Source: Actinomycetota bacterium
GTDB taxonomy: Bacteria > Actinomycetota > Acidimicrobiia > Acidimicrobiales > Iamiaceae
NCBI GenBank assembly: GCA_016185275.1
Contig: JACPNX010000037.1
Location: forward strand, 1 to 64,000
Reading direction: 5' to 3'
DNA length: 64,000 nt
Shown here piece after piece: positions 7,547-18,578 of the stretch; the first letter of the stretch is position 1; each line of letters opens with the position of its first letter. The notes under the pieces were generated by a model. The model was not told where the DNA came from, did not search any database, and saw only the letters and a program-made list of their open reading frames with translations. The position numbers were made by a program, and so were the translations under genes.

Positions 7547-8479
7547 TCAGATCCAGCCCTTCCGCCGGAACCAGACGAGCTGGCTGATCGTGGTGACGAT
7601 GATCAGGAGCCACGAGAACCCGTAGCCCTGCGCCCATCCCAGCTCCGGGATGCGCCGGAAGTTCTGGCCGTACAGGCCCACGATGAACGTAGGGAACAGG
7701 ACCATCGAGGCGATCGCAGTGAGCCGCTTCATCACCTCGTTCTGCTCGTTCGAGATCTTGGCCAGGTGGTAGTCCCGCACCCCGCTGATGAGATCCTGGG
7801 CCGACTCGAGACCTTCCGTGGCCCGCAGCAGCTTGTCGTAGGCGTCGCCGAAGTGAAGCTCGACGTCGTGGGGGAACAGCTCCCCGTCGCTGAGCTCGAT
7901 GCGGTCGTCGACGACGCGCCGGACGGCGTCGCGCGTGGGTCCGAGCACGCGCCGGATGTGCAGCATGTCGTGGCGCAGGTGCGACAGACGCTCGCGCACC
8001 TGCTCGTTGCGCCAGTGCTCGACGTTGTCCTCGAGCCGGTCGATCTCCTCGTGGAGATCGTCGACGAGGTCGAGGAAGCCTTCGGCCACCGCGTCGACCA
8101 GGCGGTAGGCGGCCATGCCGGTCGACTCGCCGCGGCGGCACGCGGCACGGACGTCGTCGACGGGGAAGGGCTCGCCCCGTTCGGGCGTCTTGCGCACGGT
8201 CAGCATGGCGTCCTCGTCGAGCACCATGTCGACCTCGCGGTAGCAGATGGTGTCGGCACCGTCGTCGGAACCAACGTCAGGGTGGTCCACGACCTTGGGC
8301 ACGAGGAAGATGCCGAAGACGTAGGAACCGTGGCTCACCAGCTTGGGCCTCGGCTCGTCGTCGTGGACCAGCGGGGCGCGCAGGGCATCGAGCGCGGACG
8401 GGTGGAGCCGGTCGGGGAAGCTGCCCTCGAGCGCCGCGTCGTCGGGATCGACCAGATCGATCCACTCCAGCTCGGCCAC
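7547..8479 (-). CDS. CorA-type divalent cation transporter with GQN in place of GMN
   Basis: A 310-residue member of the CorA/ZntB family of pentameric Mg2+/Co2+/Zn2+ channels. It has an N-terminal cytoplasmic funnel (1-130), long helices (about 130-250) and two C-terminal membrane helices (about 252-270 and 285-304), ending with the basic tail RRKGWI. The pore-mouth signature, normally YGMNF, reads YGQNF here (Gly271-Gln-Asn273). The GxN core is kept but the Met is lost, so selectivity may differ from classical CorA. The gene stands 60 bases downstream of the HAD gene on the same strand. Confidence 0.88.
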   Translation of the reverse strand: MAELEWIDLVDPDDAALEGSFPDRLHPSALDALRAPLVHDDEPRPKLVSHGSYVFGIFLVPKVVDHPDVGSDDGADTICYREVDMVLDEDAMLTVRKTPERGEPFPVDDVRAACRRGESTGMAAYRLVDAVAEGFLDLVDDLHEEIDRLEDNVEHWRNEQVRERLSHLRHDMLHIRRVLGPTRDAVRRVVDDRIELSDGELFPHDVELHFGDAYDKLLRATEGLESAQDLISGVRDYHLAKISNEQNEVMKRLTAIASMVLFPTFIVGLYGQNFRRIPELGWAQGYGFSWLLIIVTTISQLVWFRRKGWI

Positions 8480-8539
8480 CGGAGCGGAACCTAGCCAGTG
8501 GCGGCGCGGCCACGGCGGAACCTCGGTCGGCGCTGTGGC

Positions 8540-9027
8540 TCAGTCGTGGTAGCCGGAGTGGATGTAGACGCACGGGACGCCCTCGGCGTGGAACATCGCC
8601 ACGTTGCGCCGGTCGTCTTCGAACGCGATCCGCAGGTCGAAGTCGCGCGCACGCAGCTCGTGGACGGTCCGTCGCTTGAACTCCCGGGCGGCGTCGTAGT
8701 CGCCGTGGTCGCGCATGATCAGCAGGTCCCAGCGCAGGCCCATGCGCTCGAGCCAGTCCACCGTGTGGGGCTGGACCCACAGCGGCCGCCCCGTGAGCAG
8801 CACGACGACCAACTCGGGCGCGAGCACCTCGAGGAGCCGGGCCACCTCGTCGATCAGCGGGTCGTCGCCACAGGCGTCGAAGAACGCGTCCCAGTCGGCC
8901 CAGGGTCGCCCGATCAGGTGCTGGCGGCCGGAGGCGTCGGCCAGCACGCCGTCGAGGTCGAACACGGCGGCCGGCCCGCCGGGCGTCCGGTCGTCGCGCC
9001 AGCGCCAGTTCGCCGGCGTGGCCCGGT

Positions 9028-9031
<4 letters not shown>
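8540..9031 (-). CDS. HAD-superfamily phosphatase, polynucleotide-kinase-phosphatase-like
   Basis: A 163-residue single-domain HAD protein from GTG 9031, overlapping the stop of acs in GTGA. Motif I is FDLDGVLAD (Asp25 nucleophile, Asp27), motif II is LLTGR (Thr80), motif III Lys119 is in EFKRRT and motif IV acids are in FEDD (138-140). The sequence pattern resembles the 3'-phosphatase half of polynucleotide kinases and other small HAD phosphatases. The substrate is unknown. Tight overlap with acs implies cotranslation and possibly a metabolic housekeeping role (inference). Confidence 0.75.
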
Positions 9032-11028
<1,997 letters not shown>

Positions 11029-11139
11029 GGCGCGCCCTTCCTCTCGACGGATCGCCGCGCACCCTAACGCCGACTCCGATTCGTCGAGGTTCCGCCGACC
11101 GCACATGGCCTGCCGATGCTTCAAGAAGTCGGGGACGGT

Positions 11140-12342
11140 TCAGGGGCGCCAGGTCACGACCCTGAACGCCCCGAGCCCGGCCGGGTCGGTGAGCGCCTCG
11201 GCCTCGCTGATGCGGCTGCGGGCCCGGACCGCGACCAGGTCGCCGAGGTGGGCACGCTCGGCCCAGGTGCGCCGGCCCTCGGCGACGAGCGCGTCGATCC
11301 CGTGGGCCCGCAGCCAGTCGGCCTGTGCGACATCCTCGGAGGGCGGGCGGACCCGGGCCAGCTGGTCGACGCAGACGTCGGCGGTGATGTCCTGGGCGCC
11401 CAGCCGCTCCAGCGGGTGGCCGCCGCGGGCGTGGCCGGCGTAGGTGCGCAGCCACTCGGGCGACGGCCGCTCCGCCAGCTCCGCGGTGGTGGCCGCGTAG
11501 TCGGCGACCACGACCGTCCCACCCGGCGAGGCGAGATCGAGGGCGGCGCGCAACCAGCCCGCGGCGGCATCCTGGATCGGGATGCGCGCTCCGGGCGGGG
11601 CGCCGGGTGCGAGCCCGGTGGCGCGGCGGACCAGGTCCTCACCCGCGGCGACGAGGACCTCGACCAGCCGGCCAGTCCGGTCGAGGCCGGCCCGCACCTC
11701 GGCCCACCCGTCAGCGGACCGTTCGAGCACCCTGAAGGCGAGGTTGTCGAGCAGCTCATTGGCGATGACGAGCACCGGACCGTCGACCGACGGCAACGAG
11801 CCGAGCGAGACGACGTGCGGACCCGGGTCGTCCGGGACCGGCCGCGGCTCGCCGTCCTCCCCGGGCACGGTGGGCGCCAGTGCGACGGCGGGGGGCGTGA
11901 GCCGGAGGTGCTCGGCGTGCCGCGCCCGCAGGGGCGCCGAGCGCTCGACCAGCACGTAGCGCAACGCGGCCGCGCAGGCCGGCTCGGCGGCCAGCACTGC
12001 AACGGCGAGCGTGCCCGCTCCCGCGCCGGCCTCGGCGACGACGAACGGGTCGGGCCGCCCGAGGCGCAGCCACTCCTCGTCGAGGAACCGGGCCACGACC
12101 ACGCCGAACAGGGGCCCGACCTCCGGGCTGGTGACGAAGTCGCCGCGGCGGCCCGCCGCACCACCGGTGGCGTAGAAGCCGTGCACCGCGTCGTACAGCG
12201 CGAGCTCCACGACCTCGTCGAACGGCACCGGACCCCGCCGGCGGATGCGGGCCTCCAGCGCGGCGGCCGCACCCGCGCCGGCCGCACCGCCGTGGCCGCC
12301 GTGGCCGCCGTCGCCGCCGTCGCCGCCGTCGCCCCCCGCCAC
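11140..12342 (-). CDS. MidA/NDUFAF7-type SAM-dependent methyltransferase
   Basis: A 400-residue class I methyltransferase of the DUF185 family. NDUFAF7 dimethylates an arginine of the 49-kDa subunit (NuoD equivalent) of mitochondrial complex I. Visible signatures are GDFVTSPEVGPLFG (67-80), the SAM loop VVAEAGAGAGTLA (101-113) and ANELLDNLAFRVLE (approximately 194-207). GTG 12342 lies three bases after the nuoN1 stop, so it appears translationally coupled as the last gene of the first nuo operon. No clear ribosome binding site is seen. The first 20 residues are a GGD/GGH repeat from a 9-bp DNA repeat. The context strongly suggests NuoD1 as substrate; the relevant arginine is present there (see findings). 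Confidence 0.85.
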   Translation of the reverse strand: MAGGDGGDGGDGGHGGHGGAAGAGAAAALEARIRRRGPVPFDEVVELALYDAVHGFYATGGAAGRRGDFVTSPEVGPLFGVVVARFLDEEWLRLGRPDPFVVAEAGAGAGTLAVAVLAAEPACAAALRYVLVERSAPLRARHAEHLRLTPPAVALAPTVPGEDGEPRPVPDDPGPHVVSLGSLPSVDGPVLVIANELLDNLAFRVLERSADGWAEVRAGLDRTGRLVEVLVAAGEDLVRRATGLAPGAPPGARIPIQDAAAGWLRAALDLASPGGTVVVADYAATTAELAERPSPEWLRTYAGHARGGHPLERLGAQDITADVCVDQLARVRPPSEDVAQADWLRAHGIDALVAEGRRTWAERAHLGDLVAVRARSRISEAEALTDPAGLGAFRVVTWRP

Positions 12343-12345
12343 CGG

Positions 12346-13887
12346 CTAGCGCGTGCCGGCGGCTGCGGCGAACAGGTCGGTGGCCACGTTGCCGAAGTGG
12401 GCCACGGTGCCGGGGATGAACCCGAACACGATCGTGAGCCCGGCCATGAGGACGACCGCCAGGCCCACGGCCGGCTGGATGCGGATGGGCGTGCGGTCGC
12501 CGTCGGGCACCGGTTCGAACCACATCACACGGGCGATGCCCGCGTAGTAGTAGAGCGACACGACGGTGTTCACGGCGATCACGACCGCCAGCGCGGCTCC
12601 GCTGACCCCGGCCGCCGACAGGACCGCCTTGAAGACCTGGAACTTGGCGAACCACCCGCCGAGCGGCGGGATGCCCGCGAGGGCGAACAGGAACACGGTC
12701 ATCGCCGCGGTGAGCCCGGGTGCGTACTCGAACAGACCACCCCACGACGCGATCTCCCCCGAGCGCGTCTTGCGGCTCACCGCGATGATCACGCCGAACG
12801 CACCGAGGTTCATGGCCGTGTAGATGATGGCGTAGGTGACGATGGCCCGGATGGCGTCGGGCGCCGAGCCACGGGAGCCGGCGATGGCGAGGGGGGCGAT
12901 GATGAAGCCGGCCTGGGCCACCGAGGAGTAGGCGAAGAGCCGCACGATGTTCGTCTGGCGCAGGGCGATCAGGTTGCCGACCGTCATGGTGGCCGCGGCC
13001 AGGATCCACATCATCGGTCCGTAGACGTCCGCACGGCCGTAGAAGGCGACGAAGACCAGCTCCATGAGCGCCACGAAGCCGGCGGCCTTCGACGCCACCG
13101 ACAAGAACGCGGTGACCGGCGTGGGCGCGCCTTCGTACGTGTCGGGAGCCCAGTTGTGGAACGGCACCGCCGAGACCTTGAACGCGAAGCCCACGAGCGT
13201 GAACACGATGCCGAGCGCGGCGACCGGCGTGGCGCCGAACGAGCCGTCCATGCGCCGGCCGATCTCCACGAGGAGCGTGGACCCGGTGCCGCCGTAGATG
13301 AGCGACATGCCGTAGAGCATCACGGCCGTGGCGAAGACACCCATCAGGTAGTACTTGAGCCCGGCCTCGTTGCCGGTCAGCTCCCGCTTGCGCCATCCCG
13401 CCAGCAGGTAGGCGGGGATGGACAGCAGCTCGAGCGCCACGAAGATGCTCACGAGGTCGCGCGCCGAGGCCATCACGACCATGCCCAGCACCGAGGCGAG
13501 CAGCATCTGGTAGTACTCGCCCTCCCAGTAGTCGCCCTCGGCGATGGCGTTGGTCGACAGGAGCACCGTCACGTAGCCGGCGACGAGGAACACGGCGTCC
13601 ATGACCAGCGCGAAGTCGTCGACGACGAAGGCTCCGCCGAACATCGTGCGGTCGCCGCCGTCGACGGCCAGCGTGAGGACGGGGATGAGCGCACCGAGCA
13701 TCCCGATCCCGGTGAGCGTCGACGTCAGCCACTTCTGGTGCTCGGCGGTGAACAGGTCGACGAGCAGCACGAGCACGAAGACGCCCGCCAGCACCACCAG
13801 GGGAGCGAATGCGTGCCAGTCGATCGGCGGTGACCGGAACGAGCCGGCGCCGGCGGCGGCGACCTGCGTGGGGAGGGCGGCGAGCAC
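12346..13887 (-). CDS. nuoN: NADH-quinone oxidoreductase subunit N, first operon
   Basis: A 513-residue antiporter-like proton-channel subunit of the complex I membrane arm. It has about 14 transmembrane segments. The conserved pattern is present: VALELLSIPAYLLAGW in the TM5 region (key Glu) and GFAFKVSAVPFHNWAPDTYEG (TM7/8 Lys and His). GTG 13887 lies 5 bases after the nuoM1 stop. The hydrophilic N-terminus is slightly extended (LPTQVAAAGAGSFRSPPIDW). Nothing suggests loss of function in this subunit even though nuoD of the same operon is broken. Confidence 0.95.
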   Translation of the reverse strand: MLAALPTQVAAAGAGSFRSPPIDWHAFAPLVVLAGVFVLVLLVDLFTAEHQKWLTSTLTGIGMLGALIPVLTLAVDGGDRTMFGGAFVVDDFALVMDAVFLVAGYVTVLLSTNAIAEGDYWEGEYYQMLLASVLGMVVMASARDLVSIFVALELLSIPAYLLAGWRKRELTGNEAGLKYYLMGVFATAVMLYGMSLIYGGTGSTLLVEIGRRMDGSFGATPVAALGIVFTLVGFAFKVSAVPFHNWAPDTYEGAPTPVTAFLSVASKAAGFVALMELVFVAFYGRADVYGPMMWILAAATMTVGNLIALRQTNIVRLFAYSSVAQAGFIIAPLAIAGSRGSAPDAIRAIVTYAIIYTAMNLGAFGVIIAVSRKTRSGEIASWGGLFEYAPGLTAAMTVFLFALAGIPPLGGWFAKFQVFKAVLSAAGVSGAALAVVIAVNTVVSLYYYAGIARVMWFEPVPDGDRTPIRIQPAVGLAVVLMAGLTIVFGFIPGTVAHFGNVATDLFAAAAGTR

Positions 13888-13892
13888 GGCGG

Positions 13893-15437
13893 CTACCGGC
13901 CGAGCGCGGTGACCGACTGCACGACGGCCCCGTCCGTGATGCGGAAGATCAGGTTGGGGTACACGCCGAGCACGACGATGAGCGCGATCATCGGCGCCCA
14001 GGCGAGGTAGTCGGTGAGGTGCATGTCGTGCACGTGCTCACCCACGAACTCCTCGGTGGGCACACCGAACGCGACGCGCTGGAGCAGCCAGAGCAGGTAC
14101 CCCGCCGCGAACACGGTGCCCAGCGCGGCCACGACCATGTACACCCGGAACACGTTCTGGTTCAGGCCGGCCGCGGGCTGGTAGGCGGCCAGGATCGCCG
14201 GGAACTCGCCCCAGAACCCGGCGAGCCCGGGGAGCCCGAGCGACGCCATCGCCGAGAACCCCAACAGCCAGCCCATGCGAGGCGCCTGCAGGAGCAGGCC
14301 CCCGAGGCGGCGGATCTCGAGCGTGTGGTAGCGCTCCTTCACCGAGCCGGCGATGAAGAACAGCATGCCGGTGATGAGGCCGTGGGCGACCATGCCGAAG
14401 ATGGCCGCGTTGATGCCGAACGACGTGAGCGTGGCGATGCCCAGCATCACGAAGCCCATGTGGGCCACCGAAGAGAAGGCGATCATGCGCTTCATGTCGG
14501 TCTGGGCGAGGCATCCGAGGGCGCCGTAGATGATCCCGATCACGGCCAGCAGCCCGATCCAGGGCGCCCACTCCCTGGCCGCCGCGGGCAGGATCGGGAT
14601 GGCGATGCGGACGAAGCCGTACGTGCCCAGCTTGAGGAGCACGGCGGCCAGGATCACCGATCCCTGGGTGGGCGCCTGCGTGTGGGCGTCGGGCAGCCAG
14701 GTGTGGAACGGGAACATCGGCACCTTGATGCCGAAGCCGGCGAACATGCCGCCGAAGATCACGAGGCCCGTGACGCGGGCCAGCCCCGCACCCTGCCAGC
14801 GGCTGAGCTCGATCATCGAGAACGTGTGCAGCGGCGCTCCGCCCGGTCCCTTGGCCAGGAAGTACAGGGACAGGAAGGCAACGATCATGAGGGCCGAGCC
14901 GAAGGCCGTGTAGAGGAAGAACTTGATCGAGGCGTACTGGCGCTGCTCGCCACCCCAGACGCCGATCATGAAGTACATCGGCAGCAGCACGAGCTCGAAG
15001 AAGACGAAGAACAGGATGAGGTCCTGGGCGACGAACGTGCCCACCATGCCCGTCTCGAGGACGAGCGTGAGGATGAGGAAGGCCTTGGGGTTGTGCGGCT
15101 CCGGGAAGTGGTCCCAGGAGTAGATGATCACCAGGGGCACGATGAACGCGGTCAGCGCGAGCAGCGGCAGCGATATGCCGTCGATGCCGACGATGTACCG
15201 GCTGTTTATGACGCTGATCCACGACCGGTTCTGGCCGAACTGGAGCACGCGGGTGCGGTCGTAGTCGAAGTTGGCGAGCAGGGCGACGACGACCGCGAAC
15301 ACCGCGCTGCTCGTGAGGAGGGCGACGACCTTGTGGAGCGCCTCGTCGGCCTTGGGGAGGAGCATCATCACCACCGCTCCCACCAGAGGCAGGAACGTGG
15401 CGGCGGTCAGCCCCCAGCCGTTGAGCAGGTCCTTCAC
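13893..15437 (-). CDS. nuoM: NADH-quinone oxidoreductase subunit M, first operon
   Basis: A 514-residue antiporter-like subunit. The start is GTG 15437 (VKDLLNGWGLTAATFLP), preceded by GGAGC and GAGGGAG. The motif FFVFFELVLLPMYFMIG contains the TM5 glutamate; IKVPMFPFHTWLPDAHTQAP holds the central Lys/His half-channel; LLLKLGTYGF-type and KRMIAFSSVAHMGF segments are typical NuoM signatures. It lies 17 bases after nuoL1 and 5 bases before nuoN1. Length and key residues are normal. Confidence 0.95.
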   Translation of the reverse strand: MKDLLNGWGLTAATFLPLVGAVVMMLLPKADEALHKVVALLTSSAVFAVVVALLANFDYDRTRVLQFGQNRSWISVINSRYIVGIDGISLPLLALTAFIVPLVIIYSWDHFPEPHNPKAFLILTLVLETGMVGTFVAQDLILFFVFFELVLLPMYFMIGVWGGEQRQYASIKFFLYTAFGSALMIVAFLSLYFLAKGPGGAPLHTFSMIELSRWQGAGLARVTGLVIFGGMFAGFGIKVPMFPFHTWLPDAHTQAPTQGSVILAAVLLKLGTYGFVRIAIPILPAAAREWAPWIGLLAVIGIIYGALGCLAQTDMKRMIAFSSVAHMGFVMLGIATLTSFGINAAIFGMVAHGLITGMLFFIAGSVKERYHTLEIRRLGGLLLQAPRMGWLLGFSAMASLGLPGLAGFWGEFPAILAAYQPAAGLNQNVFRVYMVVAALGTVFAAGYLLWLLQRVAFGVPTEEFVGEHVHDMHLTDYLAWAPMIALIVVLGVYPNLIFRITDGAVVQSVTALGR

Positions 15438-15454
15438 GATGGCTCCCTCAGCTC

Positions 15455-17734
15455 CTAGTTGGCGGCAAGGATCACGAAGATGGCGGCGAGCACCGTGGCG
15501 CCCGCGAACAGGTAGGCGCCGTAGGTCTGCACGCGGCCCGTCTGCTGCTTGCGCAGGATCTGCCCCGAGCCCTCCGCGGTGGCGCCCGAGCCGTTGACGA
15601 TCGTGTCGACGACGCCCTGGTCGATGCGGTCGTAGACGAAGTGCCCGGCCTTGACCGCCTCCCGGCCGGCGCCGTTCACGACCCCGTCGAGCACCTTCTG
15701 GTTGACCCAGTAGGCGGCCCGGGCGATCGGGCCCTTGATGGATCCGACGATCCAATCGGTGTACAGGACGTCGAGTCCGTACCTGCTCTCGAGGACGCGG
15801 TAGCCGGCGCGGGCGACCCGGTTGCGGGCGGTGATCCCGTGCGGGCCGAGGCCCCGCCAGAACCACAGGTACGCGAGCAGCACGCCGAGCAGGCCGGCGC
15901 CGGTCGACACGACCGCGATCCACGGTGTGAACACGGGCTGGCGGAAGCCTCCGCCGGACACGAAGTAGGCCGCCCGGGGCTGCACGTAGTTCTCGAAGCG
16001 CAGGGCCCACCCGTCGGGCACCCACGAGAACCAACCGTTGGTGGGCACGTTCACGAAGCCGATCACCAGGGTGATGCCGGCCAGCACCATCAGCGGGACG
16101 GTGATGCGGGGACCGTTCTCGCGGGGCGGGTGTTCGGCGGCGGCGCCGCGCGGCTCGCCGAAGAAGCAGTACCAGACGGCGCGGGTCATGTAGCCCGCGG
16201 TGCAGAAGGCGCCAATGATGCCCATGACCAGCATGATCTTGTAGCCGCCCGGACCGCCGAGTCCGTTGGCGGACGCGAGGATCTCGTCCTTGGACCAAAA
16301 GCCCGACAGCGGCGGTATGGCCACGAGCGCGCCGGTGCCGATCATGAACGTCCAGAACGTGATGGGCATGCGCCGGCGCAGCCCGCCGTAGTCCTTCTTC
16401 ATGTCGAACGAGTGGTGGCAGGCGTGGCTCATCGAGCCGGCACCGAGGAACAGGCAGGCCTTGAAGAAGGCGTGGGTCACGAGGTGGAACAGCGCCGCCG
16501 TCCATCCGCCGACACCGAGGGCCATGACCATGTAGCCGAGCTGCGACACGGTCGAGTAGGCGAGGACCTTCTTGATGTCGCTCTGCACGAACGCCAGCAG
16601 CGCGCCGAACACCAACGTCACCGCGCCGACCACCGCGAGGAGGTTGATGTTGGCGGTGCCGATCGACAGCCCGCGGAAGAACACCGGGTAGAGCCGGGCC
16701 ACCATGTAGATCCCTGCCACCACCATCGTCGCCGCGTGGATCAGCGCGGACACCGGGGTGGGGCCGGCCATGGCGTCGGGCAGCCATGTGTGGAGGATGA
16801 ACTGGCCGGACTTCGACATGACCGCGGCGATCAGCGACACCGACGCCACGAGCAGGAGCAGATGGCGGATCTGGCCGGCGTTGGCCATCGAGTTGATGCG
16901 GATGATGTCGAAGCTGCGCCCGGCGGCGAAGTACAGCACGATCATCCCGACGATCAGGCCGATGTCGCCCACCCGGTTGGTGATGAACGCCTTGAGCGCG
17001 GCGTTCGAGTTGGGCTTCTCCTCCCACCAATGGCCGATCAGCGCGAACGAGCAGAGCCCCACCAGCTCCCACCCGACGATCAGCTGGAGCGTGCTCTGGG
17101 TGAGCACGAACATCAGCATCGAGGCCGTGAACAGGCTCAGGAAGGCGAAGTAGTGGGTGTAGCGGCGGTCGCCGGCGACGTAGTCCGTGCTGTAGACGTG
17201 CACGAGCAGCGAGATGAGGCTGACGAGCACGAGCATCATCGCCGAGAGCCCGTCCACCATCGTGCCTGCGGTGAAGCGGACACCGCCGGACTGGAACCAG
17301 GTGACGGTGCGCACCACGGCCGGGACGGGGGCGGCCTCGGCGGTGCCGGCCTCGCCCTGCCCGGCGCCGCCCTCGCCCGCTCCCGCTCCCGCCGGTGAAC
17401 CTTCGCCGCCGGGGGCCGCGCCCTCGCCGGTACGGGCCCCGCCGGGGAGAGCCCCGGCGCCGGCCTCACCGGCCGGTGCCACCCGCCGCTCGCCCGAAGG
17501 CGTCGTCTCCTGCCCGGCCAGCGACCGGGCGGTGAGCGCGGCCTCGTCGACCTTGGGCGGCGAGTTGACCCGCTGGACCCAGCCGACCCCCACACCGACG
17601 GCGAGGACGAAGCAGACGGCGAGGGTGGCCAGACCGATCTCCGAGCCGCCCTTGGGCAGGCGCTTGCCGACGGCCAGGATGAGCACGAACGACAGCGCCG
17701 GGAGCGCGGGGATGATCCAGGCGTAGGTGAGCAT
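15455..17734 (-). CDS. nuoL: NADH-quinone oxidoreductase subunit L, first operon, with low-complexity insertion
   Basis: A 759-residue distal proton-pumping subunit, about 100 residues longer than most. ATG 17734 gives MLTYAWIIPALPALSF. GWELVGLCSFALIGHWWE and HTWLPDAMAGPTPVSALIHA are classical, and the C-terminal part has the lateral helix region. Residues about 61-140, between the second and third membrane segments, are a Gly/Ala/Pro/Glu-rich insertion (for example GEAGAGALPGGARTGEGAAP) absent from the paralogue at 27899. The loop lies outside the channel, so pumping could be kept. It starts 5 bases after nuoK1 and has the conserved ITNRVGD motif. Confidence 0.95.
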   Translation of the reverse strand: MLTYAWIIPALPALSFVLILAVGKRLPKGGSEIGLATLAVCFVLAVGVGVGWVQRVNSPPKVDEAALTARSLAGQETTPSGERRVAPAGEAGAGALPGGARTGEGAAPGGEGSPAGAGAGEGGAGQGEAGTAEAAPVPAVVRTVTWFQSGGVRFTAGTMVDGLSAMMLVLVSLISLLVHVYSTDYVAGDRRYTHYFAFLSLFTASMLMFVLTQSTLQLIVGWELVGLCSFALIGHWWEEKPNSNAALKAFITNRVGDIGLIVGMIVLYFAAGRSFDIIRINSMANAGQIRHLLLLVASVSLIAAVMSKSGQFILHTWLPDAMAGPTPVSALIHAATMVVAGIYMVARLYPVFFRGLSIGTANINLLAVVGAVTLVFGALLAFVQSDIKKVLAYSTVSQLGYMVMALGVGGWTAALFHLVTHAFFKACLFLGAGSMSHACHHSFDMKKDYGGLRRRMPITFWTFMIGTGALVAIPPLSGFWSKDEILASANGLGGPGGYKIMLVMGIIGAFCTAGYMTRAVWYCFFGEPRGAAAEHPPRENGPRITVPLMVLAGITLVIGFVNVPTNGWFSWVPDGWALRFENYVQPRAAYFVSGGGFRQPVFTPWIAVVSTGAGLLGVLLAYLWFWRGLGPHGITARNRVARAGYRVLESRYGLDVLYTDWIVGSIKGPIARAAYWVNQKVLDGVVNGAGREAVKAGHFVYDRIDQGVVDTIVNGSGATAEGSGQILRKQQTGRVQTYGAYLFAGATVLAAIFVILAAN

Positions 17735-17739
17735 CCGCC

Positions 17740-18039
17740 TCAGCCCTTCATCAGGTCGACGGCCTCGAGGTCGACCGATCGGCGGTTGCGGTAGATGGCG
17801 AGCACGATGGCGAGGCCGACGCCGACCTCGGCGGCGGCGATGGCGATGACGAACAACGCGAAGACCTGGCCACCGAGGTCCCGGTTCATGGCCGAGAAGG
17901 CGATGAAGTTGATGTTCACCGCGTTGAGGATCAGCTCGATCGCCATGAGGACGGCCACGCCGTTGCGCCGGACGATGACGCCGTAGACGCCGAGGCTGAA
18001 CAGGACCGCGCCGAGGAGCAGGAACTCGTTGAGGAGCAC
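17740..18039 (-). CDS. nuoK: NADH-quinone oxidoreductase subunit K, first operon
   Basis: A 99-residue, three-helix membrane subunit. GTG 18039 begins two bases after the nuoJ1 stop (VLLNEFLLLGAVLFSLGVYG). Both membrane glutamates needed for proton transfer are present, in MAIELILNAVNINF and AAAEVGVGLAIVLAIYR. The length is exactly typical. Confidence 0.95.
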   Translation of the reverse strand: MLLNEFLLLGAVLFSLGVYGVIVRRNGVAVLMAIELILNAVNINFIAFSAMNRDLGGQVFALFVIAIAAAEVGVGLAIVLAIYRNRRSVDLEAVDLMKG

Positions 18040-18041
18040 GG

Positions 18042-18578
18042 CTACTCCTTCCTCGCGATGACGATGGCGCCCACCAGCGCGGCGGTGAGCAGGATCGACA
18101 CCGCCTCGAAGGGCAGGAGGTAGCGGGAGAACACGGCGTCGCTCACCTGGCTGGCCGTCGTCGGCGCGAGGTCGGCGGGCAGGCGATCGCCCCCGAAGGT
18201 GTCGACGAGCGTGAAGCCGAGCAGGGCGACCATGGCGAGGCCGGTGACGGCGGCGGACGCCTTGTTGGCGCGGCTCAACTCGGCGTCGCCGCCGATGGGC
18301 GAGCGGGTCAGCATGATGCCGAACAGGAACAGCACGACGATGGCGCCGACGTAGACGAGCACCTGGGTGACGGCCACGAACTCGGCGGCCATGAGCACGT
18401 ACTGCGCCGCGGCTCCGGCCAGCACGAGCACCAGCCACAGCGCGGCGTGCACCACGTTCGACGTGGTGACGCAACGCCACGCGCCAACGACCATGAGCAG
18501 GGCGATGGCACCGAAACCGACGTTCTGTGCGACCGAGATCGGCGCTGCGCCGTTGGCCACGGCCAGCAGCCCCGTCAT
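18042..18578 (-). CDS. nuoJ: NADH-quinone oxidoreductase subunit J, first operon
   Basis: A 178-residue membrane subunit with five hydrophobic segments. ATG 18578 overlaps the nuoI1 stop as ATGA. The family signature [18 protein letters not shown], the helix with the pi-bulge involved in coupling, is intact. The C-terminal [20 protein letters not shown] is also typical. No RBS is evident because translation is coupled to nuoI1. Confidence 0.95.
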   Translation of the reverse strand: MTGLLAVANGAAPISVAQNVGFGAIALLMVVGAWRCVTTSNVVHAALWLVLVLAGAAAQYVLMAAEFVAVTQVLVYVGAIVVLFLFGIMLTRSPIGGDAELSRANKASAAVTGLAMVALLGFTLVDTFGGDRLPADLAPTTASQVSDAVFSRYLLPFEAVSILLTAALVGAIVIARKE

